Assembly: GCA_003427395.1 (NCBI GenBank)
Contig: BFEA01000001.1
Coordinates: 11,555,059 to 11,590,555, forward strand
Length of the DNA: 35,497 nt
From: Chara braunii
Taxonomy: Eukaryota; Streptophyta; Charophyceae; Charales; Characeae
Reading direction: 5' to 3'
Made by a program: the position numbers and the translations under genes. Of this stretch, positions 1 through 9,600 are shown one piece after another; position 1 is the stretch's first letter, and every line of letters starts with the position of its first letter. The notes beneath the pieces were generated by a model. It ran no database searches. It was given only the letters and a program-made list of their open reading frames with translations, and was not told the origin of the DNA.

Positions 1-32
<32 letters not shown>
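1..32. repeat. (CA)n microsatellite
   Basis: An uninterrupted CA dinucleotide run opens the window and continues in degenerate form to about 52. It may extend beyond the left edge. Confidence 0.95.
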
Positions 33-36
<4 letters not shown>

Positions 37-143
37 CTAACACACACACATACACGACTGTGTCCTCCCCACTTTTCCGTGGTCCCAAGCCGTCTCTTCT
101 CCCCATCTGTCTACATCTGAGCTCCCCCTTCACCCACTCCTTT

Positions 144-146
<3 letters not shown>

Positions 147-204
<58 letters not shown>
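147..204. repeat. (TC)n microsatellite
   Basis: A pure TC run of 29 units. The open reading frames crossing it on both strands (Ser-Leu repeats on plus, Arg-Glu repeats on minus) are products of the dinucleotide repeat and not genes. Confidence 0.97.
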
Positions 205-206
<2 letters not shown>

Positions 207-1132
207 GCCGCCGACCCCGTCTGCCCAGTCCTGCAAACATACCTCAAGATCGCCTAAGCCGTTACCAATACGTGAAAACCCTTCGCTCAACTGTCCCCTA
301 TGATACGGAATTAAAGTAGCCGCCGCACAAGGTCGGCCAGCAGCAAGACCAGACGCTGATCCGCGGAGTTGGCGCTGCTTTACCCCCGATGGAGGCGAGG
401 ACGGCAAACCGCGAGGGGGGTATAGAAAAGGAAACAGAATCACACGCGCGAGGATGAAGAAGATCACAAGGGAAAACTTGGGAGATCTATCTCAGCGGAA
501 ACCTCCTTCGCTATAGTGCAATACCATACCCATCTATACATCTGATTTCTTGATCTGCGTTCACTCTTCCCCTCCGTCCACCTTCTTTACCGGTCATAAT
601 ACCGCGACACATGGAAAAATTGCAATGACGAGTCAGACACTTTTTTCCCAACGATTGCGCTTGAAAAATTGCATAAGAACGAAGCGCGAAGCAAATCCAT
701 TGGCCACAACGAAGAAACAACGAAGCGCGAAGCAAGTCCATTGGACACAAGGAAAAAGAGCAACAAAAGAAAATGACCCGCCTGGTAGCAAGGAGAGAAC
801 AGCAGAGCCGCTCCGCCCGGCAGAGAGAGGGGTGAGCAGTAGAAAAGACAACGAGAGGGAGCCGCGAGAAAGCTTCCATAACGGATTCGTCGGTTGAAAC
901 AAGGGGAAAAAAAAGAGATCCAGATCTTCACCACAGGTTGTAGCGCGGGTATGAGGGAGGAGGAGAAGGGGCCAGGGAGAATGGGGAGGAGGAGGAGAAT
1001 TCGGGAGGAGGACGATAAGGGGAGAAGAAAGAATTAGACACAAGTGATACGAGCAAAAATAAGTTCGTTGGCGAAGACCTGCTCAAGACCAAGACCCAGA
1101 AGAAGACATTAAAGACATTAACCACGTTGCGC
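205..1132. other. Stretch without a recognised gene
   Basis: Several overlapping short ORFs occur on both strands but none shows a recognisable domain or a consistent coding frame. The only structure seen is a direct repeat of about 32 bp at 678-709 and 719-750 (period 41, two mismatches), containing the shared core CGAAGCGCGAAGCAA. Confidence 0.6.
678..750. repeat. Short tandem direct repeat, 41-bp period
   Basis: Two 32-bp copies (678-709 and 719-750) differ at two positions. Each holds CGAAGCGCGAAGCAA followed by TCCATTGG. It looks like a local duplication; no function is evident. Confidence 0.85.
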
Positions 1133-1225
1133 CCCCCGAATACAACGTACGGTCATTATACCTATATATCTGGGGCATCTTTCAGTCTAAATACAGCTAT
1201 AATGACCGTACGTTGTATTCGGGGG
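1133..1225. repeat. Perfect inverted repeat, 28-bp arms, 37-bp loop
   Basis: The arm at 1133-1160 (starting CCCCCGAATACAACGTACGG) is the exact reverse complement of 1198-1225. The arms stop abruptly at both ends and the loop of 37 bases is AT-rich. The transcript of either strand would fold into a 28-bp perfect stem. It could be a small foldback/MITE relic or a small-RNA precursor; the sequence alone does not decide. Confidence 0.92.
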
Positions 1226-1698
1226 AAGATGGTACAGATGATACAGTAATAACATTATAATAGCGCATCTTCAAGAAAAGGAAAAGATCACAGCGCTCAT
1301 TAAACAGTTTCCCGATCTCGCCGACGTGATGCAGGGGGGAGAACAAAGCAAAGGTCTTAACATACCGCCGCCATCCAGAGCACGTAACGAACCCATACAC
1401 ATCCACTTCAGCAATTTCACATTAGACTAAATGCAAGCCCGGCTGTATGGGACGCAAGTTTCAGGCCATAAACAGAGCCATCGGAGAACCTGTGCGCTCT
1501 AATCAAAGAAAGGGATATAGGAATGCCCTGGTTCGGTAGCTGATGCACCAGGAAACGTTTGCCTCCATCTTTCCCATCCCTCACTGCTCGACTACCATCG
1601 ATCCCTTCACCCCGATTAGACCGCCACACCGCCACCCTACCGTCTTCCCCCCAACACAACACAACGCACTCTCATTACGACTGCATCCAACTGGAAAG

Positions 1699-1807
1699 CT
1701 GGCTTGTATACATTCAGAATCAGCGTGCGTTCTGTTCGGAGGAAGACGGTAGNCTGGCTTGTATACATTCAGAATCAGCGTGCGTTCTGTTCGGAGGAAG
1801 ACGGTAG
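1699..1807. repeat. Exact 54-bp duplication flanking one N (assembly join)
   Basis: Positions 1699-1752 and 1754-1807 are identical and the single N at 1753 sits exactly between them. This is what results when two contigs with overlapping ends are placed side by side with a minimal gap instead of being merged. The true genome probably carries one copy. Confidence 0.9.
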
Positions 1808-1876
1808 TAGATCTAATATCGCGCCCAGCAGAGCTGCGGCGTGTCCTAAAGAGCGGTGCTCACTCAACTTATTCCC

Positions 1877-1985
1877 CATTATCAACTTTCCGCCATTATC
1901 AGCTTCCCGCCATTATCAGCTTCCCTCCATTGTCAGCTTCCCGCCATTGTCAGCTTCCCGCCATTGTCAGCTTCCCGCCATTTTC
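1877..1985. repeat. 17-bp minisatellite, about 6.4 copies
   Basis: Consensus CATTRTCAGCTTCCCGC is repeated head to tail from 1877. The copies differ mainly at position 5 (A in early copies, G in later ones), so the array seems to have expanded from both variants. There are no spacers, so it is not CRISPR-like. Confidence 0.95.
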
Positions 1986-2535
1986 ACAGACTAACCGAGG
2001 CAGTAGCACATTCTGCGACGACTCAGTACTTTTCGTACATCGGAGAAATACCAGTTGATAAGCCAGGATCATCATGATGTAAATGGCTCAAAAAAAGATA
2101 AGAACATAAACAACCCAATATAAACCGCCGATCCTTTTGGGCACTAGCAGTTCACCGTAGAGATCATTCGGAGCAATAGCAGTTAAACGAAGAAGGGTCA
2201 TTACGGGCAATAATAGCAGTTAAACTGCGTACGAAGATAACAGTCGTAGTCATTAAAGCAGGTATCGACGCGGCAAAACCAACGGTGCCGCAGTCGGCGA
2301 CGTGGGCATTACCGCGGTTGAACCAAACATGATTGGACAAGCGAGATGGTAGTTAACCTACAAGGACGGTGGATGTGTTCCACAACACAACGGCACCCGT
2401 GGCTGACGACCTCTGTGATCAAGTTCGATATTCCCTATCGCACCGCTACGGCACCACGTTTCAAATCATTGTAAAGACACCCTCTACCCACCCATAATTA
2501 TATCAATATGGTTCCAATACTTAGCGATCAGCAAA
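1986..2535. other. Stretch without a recognised gene
   Basis: No coding pattern was recognised. A weak recurring motif (AGCAGTTMAMC near 2146, 2177 and 2215) suggests an old degenerate tandem duplication, but it is too diverged to delimit. Confidence 0.4.
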
Positions 2536-2587
2536 ACACACACACACACACACACACAAAAAAAAAAACAAAAAAAAAAAAAAACAA
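2536..2587. repeat. (AC)n followed by A-rich tract
   Basis: An AC dinucleotide run leads into an interrupted poly-A stretch. This could be the A-rich tail of a decayed retroelement, but no body upstream was recognised. Confidence 0.85.
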
Positions 2588-2777
2588 ATGCACCTGGTGA
2601 AAACAGGTAGTGCCAATGGCAATGGCCTCTCCTTGTTCAACACATCAGACATGCTGATAAAGGCTTAGAGAACACTCACGCTCGACTCAGCAACAATGTA
2701 CCTGACAGCAATAGCGGTCACATTAGGTCAACAACGGTCTCCTGCGAATATACTACAGTAAAGGAGTCGCATTTTAA

Positions 2778-2796
2778 ACACACACACACACACACA
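2778..2796. repeat. (AC)n microsatellite
   Basis: A short uninterrupted AC dinucleotide run. The minus-strand ORF that crosses it (Cys-Val repeats) is an artefact. Confidence 0.9.
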
Positions 2797-2999
2797 AACA
2801 CAGGCGCACGCAAGCACTCGCACAGATCAATGTGCAAGAAAACGCAGACGTCCGACATCAGCCTTCTACATGGGATAGACATAGACACCCACCCGAAGCT
2901 CTGCAAACCGATAAGAGGAAAAAGGTTAACTTGATATGGTAATCCTGCTCCTCCCAGAGGCACAGAGCGAGGAAGAGGAAGGCAAGGAGGCGAGGACGG

Positions 3000-3045
3000 A
3001 AGGAGGGGAGGAGGGGAGGAGGGGAGGAGGGCAGGAGGGGAGGAG
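3000..3045. repeat. GGAGGAGGG-type purine minisatellite
   Basis: A run of GGAGG and GAGGGG units, all purine on the plus strand apart from one C. It explains the Ser/Pro/Leu-rich frames on the minus strand (runs of PPLLPSS) and has G-quadruplex potential. Confidence 0.85.
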
Positions 3046-3297
3046 AATCTGGTTGCTGCATGACTCTCGAACAAGACAGCAGGATATCACAAGCCGTTCC
3101 TCCACTCTCATTGGCAGAACGGATCTGGGCAGTACGACGAAGCAGGGGTACGGAAAGGAAACGAAGCGGAAGTACAGCCAAAAGAAAGAGAGAGAAAGAG
3201 AGTACGAGAGAGAGGAGAAAGAAGGGTAGGTCCGAAGGAGAAAGAAAAAGAAAAAGAAGACAGTGAGTCGACAGCAGGGCTGATGGAAAACGCTGAC

Positions 3298-3598
3298 CTC
3301 TCCTAGGACGTCCGCTTCTTCCCGTGTGTGACCTGCGCTCGTGCCTCGGCGCGACCTGCGGATGATTTCTTGTGGCGTGATCACCCCTTCTTCTCCCGCG
3401 AGGACCGCCGCCTCCGCCTGATCCTCCCCCCGGTAGCGCACCCACGGGCCCAACATCCTTCGCATTGCCCGCGGTAAGAGCCGCCTGATCAAGAATCTCT
3501 CTCTGCTCTACCGTCAGAAACCCTGCATCCGCTTCCGCCATACTCGTCGTTCGTTGCCCTCTGTCCTCGCCACCCTCCCCCTTCCGCCTCGTTTCCAC
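3298..3598 (-). CDS. Candidate first coding exon, unrecognised protein
   Basis: Reading on the minus strand, an ATG at 3541 (with an upstream in-frame ATG at 3598) opens a frame starting MAEADAGFLTVEQREILDQA. It becomes Gly-rich (GGGSGGGGG), then Arg-rich (RGRRRG). A possible splice donor, GAG|GTCAGC, lies at 3298/3297. Beyond it the frame degenerates into Leu/Phe/Ser-rich sequence, as expected of an intron read as protein. The N-terminal part has plausible acidic/helical composition and lies in a GC-rich block. A second frame over the same DNA (VITPQEIIRRSRRG) also looks protein-like, so a frameshift in the G6 run around 3426-3431 is possible. I recognise no family. This could equally be non-coding DNA, as no downstream exon was found in the window. 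Confidence 0.22.
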
Positions 3599-3600
3599 CC

Positions 3601-3662
3601 TTTACCCCCAAATCCAAGCACCTCCCCCTCCTTTACCCCCAAATCGAAGCACCTCCCTCTCT
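3601..3662. repeat. 31-bp tandem repeat, two copies
   Basis: TTTACCCCCAAATC-(C/G)-AAGCACCTCC is repeated at 3601 and 3632 with about one substitution. It lies just upstream of the candidate minus-strand exon. Confidence 0.88.
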
Positions 3663-3722
3663 CTGCCTCTCCTGCCGCCACCTCGCTGTGTTGATAAACA
3701 CACCGACACGCGCGCCTGATCT

Positions 3723-3786
3723 AATCGATCGATCAATGATCAATCAGTCAATCGATCAATCGATCAATCAAGCAATCAAGCAATCC
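3723..3786. repeat. (ATCAATCG)n-like low-complexity repeat
   Basis: An irregular array of ATCAATCR/ATCG units. The ORF across it (SIDQSINQAIKQ) is an artefact. Confidence 0.85.
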
Positions 3787-3927
3787 AGCTCAGCCGACTT
3801 CAATGCGCGTCGACGAAGGCGGCAGGCACTAAAGTCTGCTGCTGTCCCTCCTAGCCTCTTCACCTTTCCGTTGCAATCCTTCTCCTATCCTTCCCGCCTT
3901 TCATCCCACACGGTGAAATGGACAGCT

Positions 3928-4023
3928 AAGAACATACTCACACTTGTACTTTTCGCTGGCTACAATCTGGACGTATTTGCGGTCACATACGCTCGGCGAA
4001 GTTCTAGTGTGAGCATGCCCTAA
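3928..4023. mobile_element. Possible short MITE with ACTCACAC termini
   Basis: The left end TAAGAACATACTCACACTTG and the reverse complement of the right end (TTAGGGCATGCTCACACTAG) match at most positions. A similarly organised unit with the same CTCACAC/GTGTGAG ends occurs at about 5142-5277. No target-site duplication was clear, so this is only a candidate non-autonomous DNA element. Confidence 0.35.
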
Positions 4024-4794
4024 AGACGCACACAAAACAAGCCAACTCCCTCCTCATAGACACTCCAGAGGACAGCGACGTCGCCGCGGCTCGTTTGCAG
4101 GAGGTCCCGGTCAAAAGCGGCCGCCAACTCCCCTCCGTCCCCTCTCTCCCTTCGCCAACCACTCCTCTTCCCCCCGCCCCTTTCCCCCGCCACCTTCCGC
4201 CCGGCCGCACAACCGACCTGATCCTCTCTCGCCACAACAGCTGCGTCGCAGATGCGCGCCAAGCAACTGCTGAGGTTATGCAGAAGAGTGCATTCGCTTA
4301 ACTACACTCCACACGGCAGCACACATCAGCAACGAGCCGACGCCCGCAGGGACTACTACACCACATCCGCACCGGCGACCTTGAAAGAAAGGCTCCCCAG
4401 CACTATGGCCTAGTAAGGTGGGACATCTCGCCAGGATCCACAGAAATGCTACCTCCGTGCTGAGTTAGCACGAACCTGATCGCCCTGCCGCCCAGGTTCG
4501 CGCGCTACCTAAAGTAGCACGCACCGCCGGAAGGGCTACCGGTAGGACCCGAGGAGTGGAAATTACCGACGCCGGCTACCTCGTGAAGATCGGACCTCAT
4601 CATCATCCAGAGATGAATGATTTCAATCGTCCGATCGAAAACGTCAGATCTCGATTGCAAACACACAACGCTACAACAATGCTACAGTGCCTCCGGCTCT
4701 TGGGCGTTACTTGCGCGCATGCACTTCTCCACATGTGCTGCTCCGATAAAATCCGGAAAAGGACGGTGTTGTCTACTATCTCGCGCCGAATATG

Positions 4795-4796
<2 letters not shown>
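4024..4796. other. Stretch without a recognised gene
   Basis: GC-rich sequence with ORFs in several frames, none with recognisable domains. At 4460-4520 there are short imperfect stems (for example CGAACCTG/CAGGTTCG) that do not form a tRNA cloverleaf. Confidence 0.45.
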
Positions 4797-4855
<59 letters not shown>

Positions 4856-4856
4856 N
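4797..4856. repeat. Poly-T tract ending in an N
   Basis: A run of 59 T residues, then N at 4856. The N again marks a gap or unresolved base, so the homopolymer length is unreliable. On the minus strand this would be a poly-A tail, but no retroelement body was recognised on its 5' side (higher coordinates). Confidence 0.9.
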
Positions 4857-5141
4857 TTAATGTCATTTTCCCCAAGTCCGCCGTCAAATCAATACACGGT
4901 TTTTTTAATGAAAAAAAAGAAAAAAATCAATACACGGGAAGTGGACCTCAGCATCGCCCTCAGCAGTGCGAAAGGCGAGGTGGCGGGATAGAGTGCAGCT
5001 TTTCGCATTTCCAAAAAGCGGGGGGGGAATCCCGCGTCTTCACACGACAACGCCTACACGGTGGAATCGCAGATGTTGTGCTGGTCGTTCTGGTCCTTGG
5101 CCTACTACCCTTAGCAAATTTGTGCACTGTCGGTCTCCTTC

Positions 5142-5283
5142 TACTAAGGACATATATACTCACACGAGGACTTTTTCTACGAAGCTCTGGACGTTATTCC
5201 GGACAGATTCATCCCGGTCTGCTCGTAATTGCGTTCACAGACATTTAGAAAAGTACTAGGAGGTAGTGTGAGTACGCCCTAAC
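5142..5283. mobile_element. Possible second copy of the ACTCACAC-ended MITE
   Basis: The left end reads AAGGACATATATACTCACAC and the right end GTGTGAGTACGCCCTAAC, which is inversely related to it. The termini resemble those of the unit at 3928-4023. The interiors share TCTGGACGT followed by GTTCACA/GGTCACA. No clear target duplication is visible. Confidence 0.33.
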
Positions 5284-5385
5284 TACTCTCGAAACGCGAA
5301 AAAACGAGGGTGTTCACCTACAGCCAGATCAGCTGACTACCAAAATACCACACTGGGGGAAAAAAAAATAAAAAAAATAAAAAAC

Positions 5386-5562
5386 ATTCTACACTATGTT
5401 CCTGCCCGTCTTGGGCTGACTAAATTCTGCAGGATGTTCCTCCCGGGGTCTTGACACGTGGGCTGGCTAAAAATTATTCTTTTCCTTTTTATTTTATTTT
5501 TTTCCTTTTCCTTGGCTGGCTACATTCTGCACTACGTTCCTGCCTGGTCTTGCTAAATTCTG
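5386..5562. repeat. Degenerate tandem repeat (ATTCTGCA...GTTCCT...TCTTG)
   Basis: Three diverged units begin at 5386, 5424 and 5524, each with ATTCTRCA, then GTTCCT, then GTCTTG and ending GCTAA. A fourth start lies at 5557. An A/T-rich insertion separates units two and three. Confidence 0.7.
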
Positions 5563-6268
5563 ATTTTCTGATTTTTTTTATGGTCTCGAACGCCAGACCA
5601 CTCGACGGAGTCGAGCGGTCCGTCAAGTCGCCTGCTTCTGCTCTCCGGGCCCCTACCGGTAGCAATAGCCTCTCGCAAAAGGGTGCGGATGAGGCGACGC
5701 CGGACAGTGAGGCAACAATTGAACAAGCGAGTGCCGTCTGGAATCCCCATGTCAGACGGTACTCGTACAGTGTGGACACACCCCAGCCAGCACGGGCTTG
5801 CACGGTGCAGACGGCCAAATACACGATCTGTATTGTGATCATGCACATGTCCTGGAACATTCTGACAGGGCCGCTGCAGGAAATTCTCAAACTCACACAA
5901 TTGGTTCAGCACTTATCCCTCCAAAGATGGCCCCACCGAACTCCAAATGAAGCACCCGATCCTGTCCGGGGGCAAGGTCCCATTTGCGCAAATTAGGAGA
6001 TTTCGGCCGTTGATCTTTGCTATCTACGGTCAGTATCTCTTAATTGGTGCAAGTGGGACCTAGCCCCGGATGTTCACAGCCTGCTAGCCTGCTCTTGGCA
6101 GCCCTAAGACTGCGTTTTGGTGCCGTGTGTGTACCCAAGGTTGGCATTTTTGTTGTGCGGCAACAGGCGAGAATTGTCTACGAATTCCCAGCTTGGCCCA
6201 ATGAGCCAAAACAATGGGGACCTACAGGTAGCAGTGGGGAGGAAAAAATGCAATTCTTTAACTGCCAC
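5563..6268. other. Stretch without a recognised gene
   Basis: A plus-strand frame of 181 aa covers 5451-5996 and minus frames overlap it. None has a domain that I recognise. The region lies just beyond the 3' tail of the minus-strand LINE and is probably its pre-insertion flank. Confidence 0.45.
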
Positions 6269-6644
6269 CGTTTATTTATTTATTTATTATTCTTTTTTTC
6301 TTCACAAAACAGGTCTCATATATTCCAAAATAATTTGAGGCCGGGGACCTCACATCCTTCCCGGAAGAAACTATACTAAGAGCTTTACTCAGCTTCGCTT
6401 ACGAGTTGGTACCAACGCCTCATTCGGGGGGCAGCTCGTCAACAAGCTCCTACTCGAACACTTACCAAAACTAAACTAACTGTCATCTAATTCACTCTAC
6501 CACCCTCCTCCCCTATTGGCCTACTGCGGCTCTTGGCCGAACCGAGTGCACTGGTTCTTAAAACAAAAGTGCCAACTTGGCCATAAACACCGCACAAACC
6601 GAAAACACCACAGAGACACCTAAACTATCCTACCCTTAAAGTTC
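6269..6644 (-). other. LINE 3' UTR and A-rich tail
   Basis: After the ORF2 stop at 6645 there is non-coding sequence and then, on the minus strand, AAAAAAAGAATAATAAATAA-type sequence at 6300-6269. This is the expected 3' end of an L1 copy primed on an A-rich tail. Confidence 0.7.
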
Positions 6645-9600
6645 CTAACCTGCTCTGTCCCACCAACTTGAAAACGACAATGAGCCATCCGTAGATACAC
6701 TCAACACCCTTTCCTTCTGGCACCAGGTACTTGTGAACCAGCGCGACCCTTCCAAACTTCTGTCGTACTTAGCTTTTCTACGCCAGTCCGCACGGATCAC
6801 ATCCTTCAGGAGGTCCTTGAATAGACTCTCCGCATGTACTTCCTGCAGGCCGTGCCCTTTGAACCGTAGTTCATTACGATCGGTCCATATGACCCATAGC
6901 ATGACAGCTCTGCAAACCTGGGCCACATAACCCCAACCCCTCTCCGCAAATAGGCCTTCAGGAAGGCCGCCTAGGAGAACCCATCTTTCTCCAGTGAAAT
7001 CATCCCTCCCGGACCAAAACTTCCAGTGTGCGAACCACCAATCCCACCACTTACGCGACTTTGGGCATGCCCACCATAGATGGTGTAGTGTCTCAAACAT
7101 CCACAAACACCGGTCGCAGGCCTCTTCCACGTTCATACCTCTGTTTTTCAGCCATCTGGCGACTCGGATTGCTTGATGTGACTGGAGCCACAATAGGGAT
7201 GAGAGCTTCTAGGAAGGCAGCTTCTCTAGCTGTTTCCACAGTGTCAGCAGCTCCCTTTCTGAAGGAGGGTTTAAATGGGGGAAGGTCCTTGCCCATTTGC
7301 CGGAGACTTCTTTATGGATCTCCTCTTCTCTCTTGGTTTTCTTCCTCCGCCTCCCACCTTTTTTATTATCGAGACCCCAGTTGACGCCCTCCTCTGTTTA
7401 CCATCCCCATGCCTGTAGATCTAGCCTTTGGTCAGTACGAGGCGTTCCTCCTGCCATTAGCTTGTCTGATACTGGTTCTAGAGACTCTTGTGCAGCCATT
7501 CTTGCAACTCGGATTTCCAGAAGGTTTGTTATCCCGTAATTAACTACCGTAGATACCTCTTTCAGTTCTGGAAGACCCGCCACCACTCTTGTGTGAGCTG
7601 ATAGCTTACACTTCCCTAGGACTGTGGAATCCCACTCATCCAGCCTCAGGAATTCTTCATGCGGCACATGTCTTTTTCTGAACCAGGTCCCCAATGCTGG
7701 AACCTGTTCCGGGCTCAAGAGATGAACCCAATCCTCCGGCACAGCGCCCTTGATTTCGTTCAGGCGCTCCTCCTAATGAGGGAGTCTTCCTAGCTTCACC
7801 TTGATCACCTTTGCGCTTCTCCACTGGTCGCTATTCTCGACCCAGATGTCCCGTAGTGTGGACACACCTCGCTGTATCCACTTCATCCCATGAGAGTCTG
7901 GTTGTGTGCACTGAATGGCATTCCGGCTGCATTACACAGCTTCGAATTCTCGAACAGGTGCTGACCTAATATGTCTTCCTTTGACTTAGGGTCCATTCTC
8001 TGATCCGGTCTACAACTCTTCCAAGCACTGATGATATCCTGCCAAAATTTAGACTTGATTCGTTTATAGAGGAAGGACTGTATCATGATTGCCACCTAGA
8101 CATCTGAAGGTCTCGATAAGGCCCACTGTTCGCATATAATTTCCTCCGCCAGCCTCAACTACTTTGATCACCCATGTGGACAGTAACTTCAAGTTTTAGG
8201 CGTCAGGATCTAGGAGGGCCAAGCCTCCTTTTTCATAAGGGGCGCACAGAGTCTCCCACGCCACTTTCGAAATATATCCTTCATCTTTATTTGCATTGGG
8301 TTGCCAAATAAATCTCTTGGCTGCATACTTCACCTTCTTCAGCAAAGGCTTTGCAAGCCACCTAACCTTCGCCACGTACCACAAGATAGAGAAGGCTGCC
8401 ACTGTAACTGCAAGGACTCTTCCAATCAAAGACAAATGAGGGGTCTGGCCCCAACTCTGAATCCGTCCTTTCACTTTTTCTTGCAGGATAATTGACTATG
8501 ATTCAGAGCAGTCCCCAAGTGTCAGCTGGACCCCGAGATAGCGTTCAACATCACCTTCCGGTACCCGCTTCATCCCCCAGTTCACGGACAATTGAAAGTC
8601 TGTCGGTAAGTAGTAAATAAATTTATTCCAATTTACTGTAGCCTCCGACAGCTCCCCGCACTTCTGCAAACATTGCTTCAGGGCGGTCAGAGAGTCTGGA
8701 GTATTCACTGACAGAGTTAGTAGGTCGTCCGCCAGAGCCTTAACTCTGCAGTATGTTCCACTGCGAAGCTTCAGCCCTGCTAGCACAGGATGTCTCCGGA
8801 TATCGTTCAACAGTACTTCGAGTTGGAGGACGAAAAGCAGGGGGGCTAGCGGACAACCCTATCTCAAGGACCTCGTCAGACTGAAGGACTCTGAGTGGTG
8901 CCCGTTCACTTGTACAGATGTTGTTCCAAATAAATACATATCTGTGACTCCATTGCAAAAACCCTCTCCAACATTTATAGCCCTCAACGTTGTAAGAACA
9001 AATGGCCAGTTCACCCGGGCGTATGCTTTCTCGAGGTTTAGCATCAGTACGGCCACATCTGCATATTGGTCTTCTATTACCTCCAAGGCCTTAATCGCCG
9101 TGGCCAAGTTCTCAAAGATAGAACGTCCCTTTACAAAGGCCCCTTGATCCATGCCCACTAGTCCCGGCATGAACTTCCTTAATCTGTTCGCCAAAGTCTT
9201 GGCGAGCAGTTTATAAGAGAAGTTCATGTGTGAAATTGGGCGTCAATTTTTTATTTCACTGCGGCTGGCCTTTTTGTACAGAAACGTAATGATGTTCCTT
9301 GTCATCGATTCACCTAACCTTCCACCTTGCAAAACTTTGTTGAACATGCTCTCACCAGGTCCCTTACTAGCACCTCCCAACAGGCTGTGAAGAACTCAAT
9401 TGGGAGACCGTCGTCTCCCAGCGCTTTTCCGGAAGCTACCGTCTTCAGGGTCCACGTCAGCTCCTCTGCTGATATAGGTTTGTCCAGTTCCCCCTTTGCT
9501 TGTTCTTATAGTGTTACTCCCAAGGATCTCCAAAGTTTTGAGTGGGATGACAAATCTGAGACTGGGTCCTCATAGTGCGAACGTGATGTCATGATGTCCC

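Noticed and set aside
60-467. ORFs with Ser-Leu or Arg-Glu repeats on both strands
   Set aside because: They are translations of the TC microsatellite and have no other coding evidence.
1877-1985. CRISPR-like regular repeats
   Set aside because: The 17-bp units are contiguous with no spacers, and the genome is eukaryotic.
4440-4520. Possible tRNA gene (GGTTCGCGC and nearby stems)
   Set aside because: Stems do not form a cloverleaf and there is no A box at suitable spacing.
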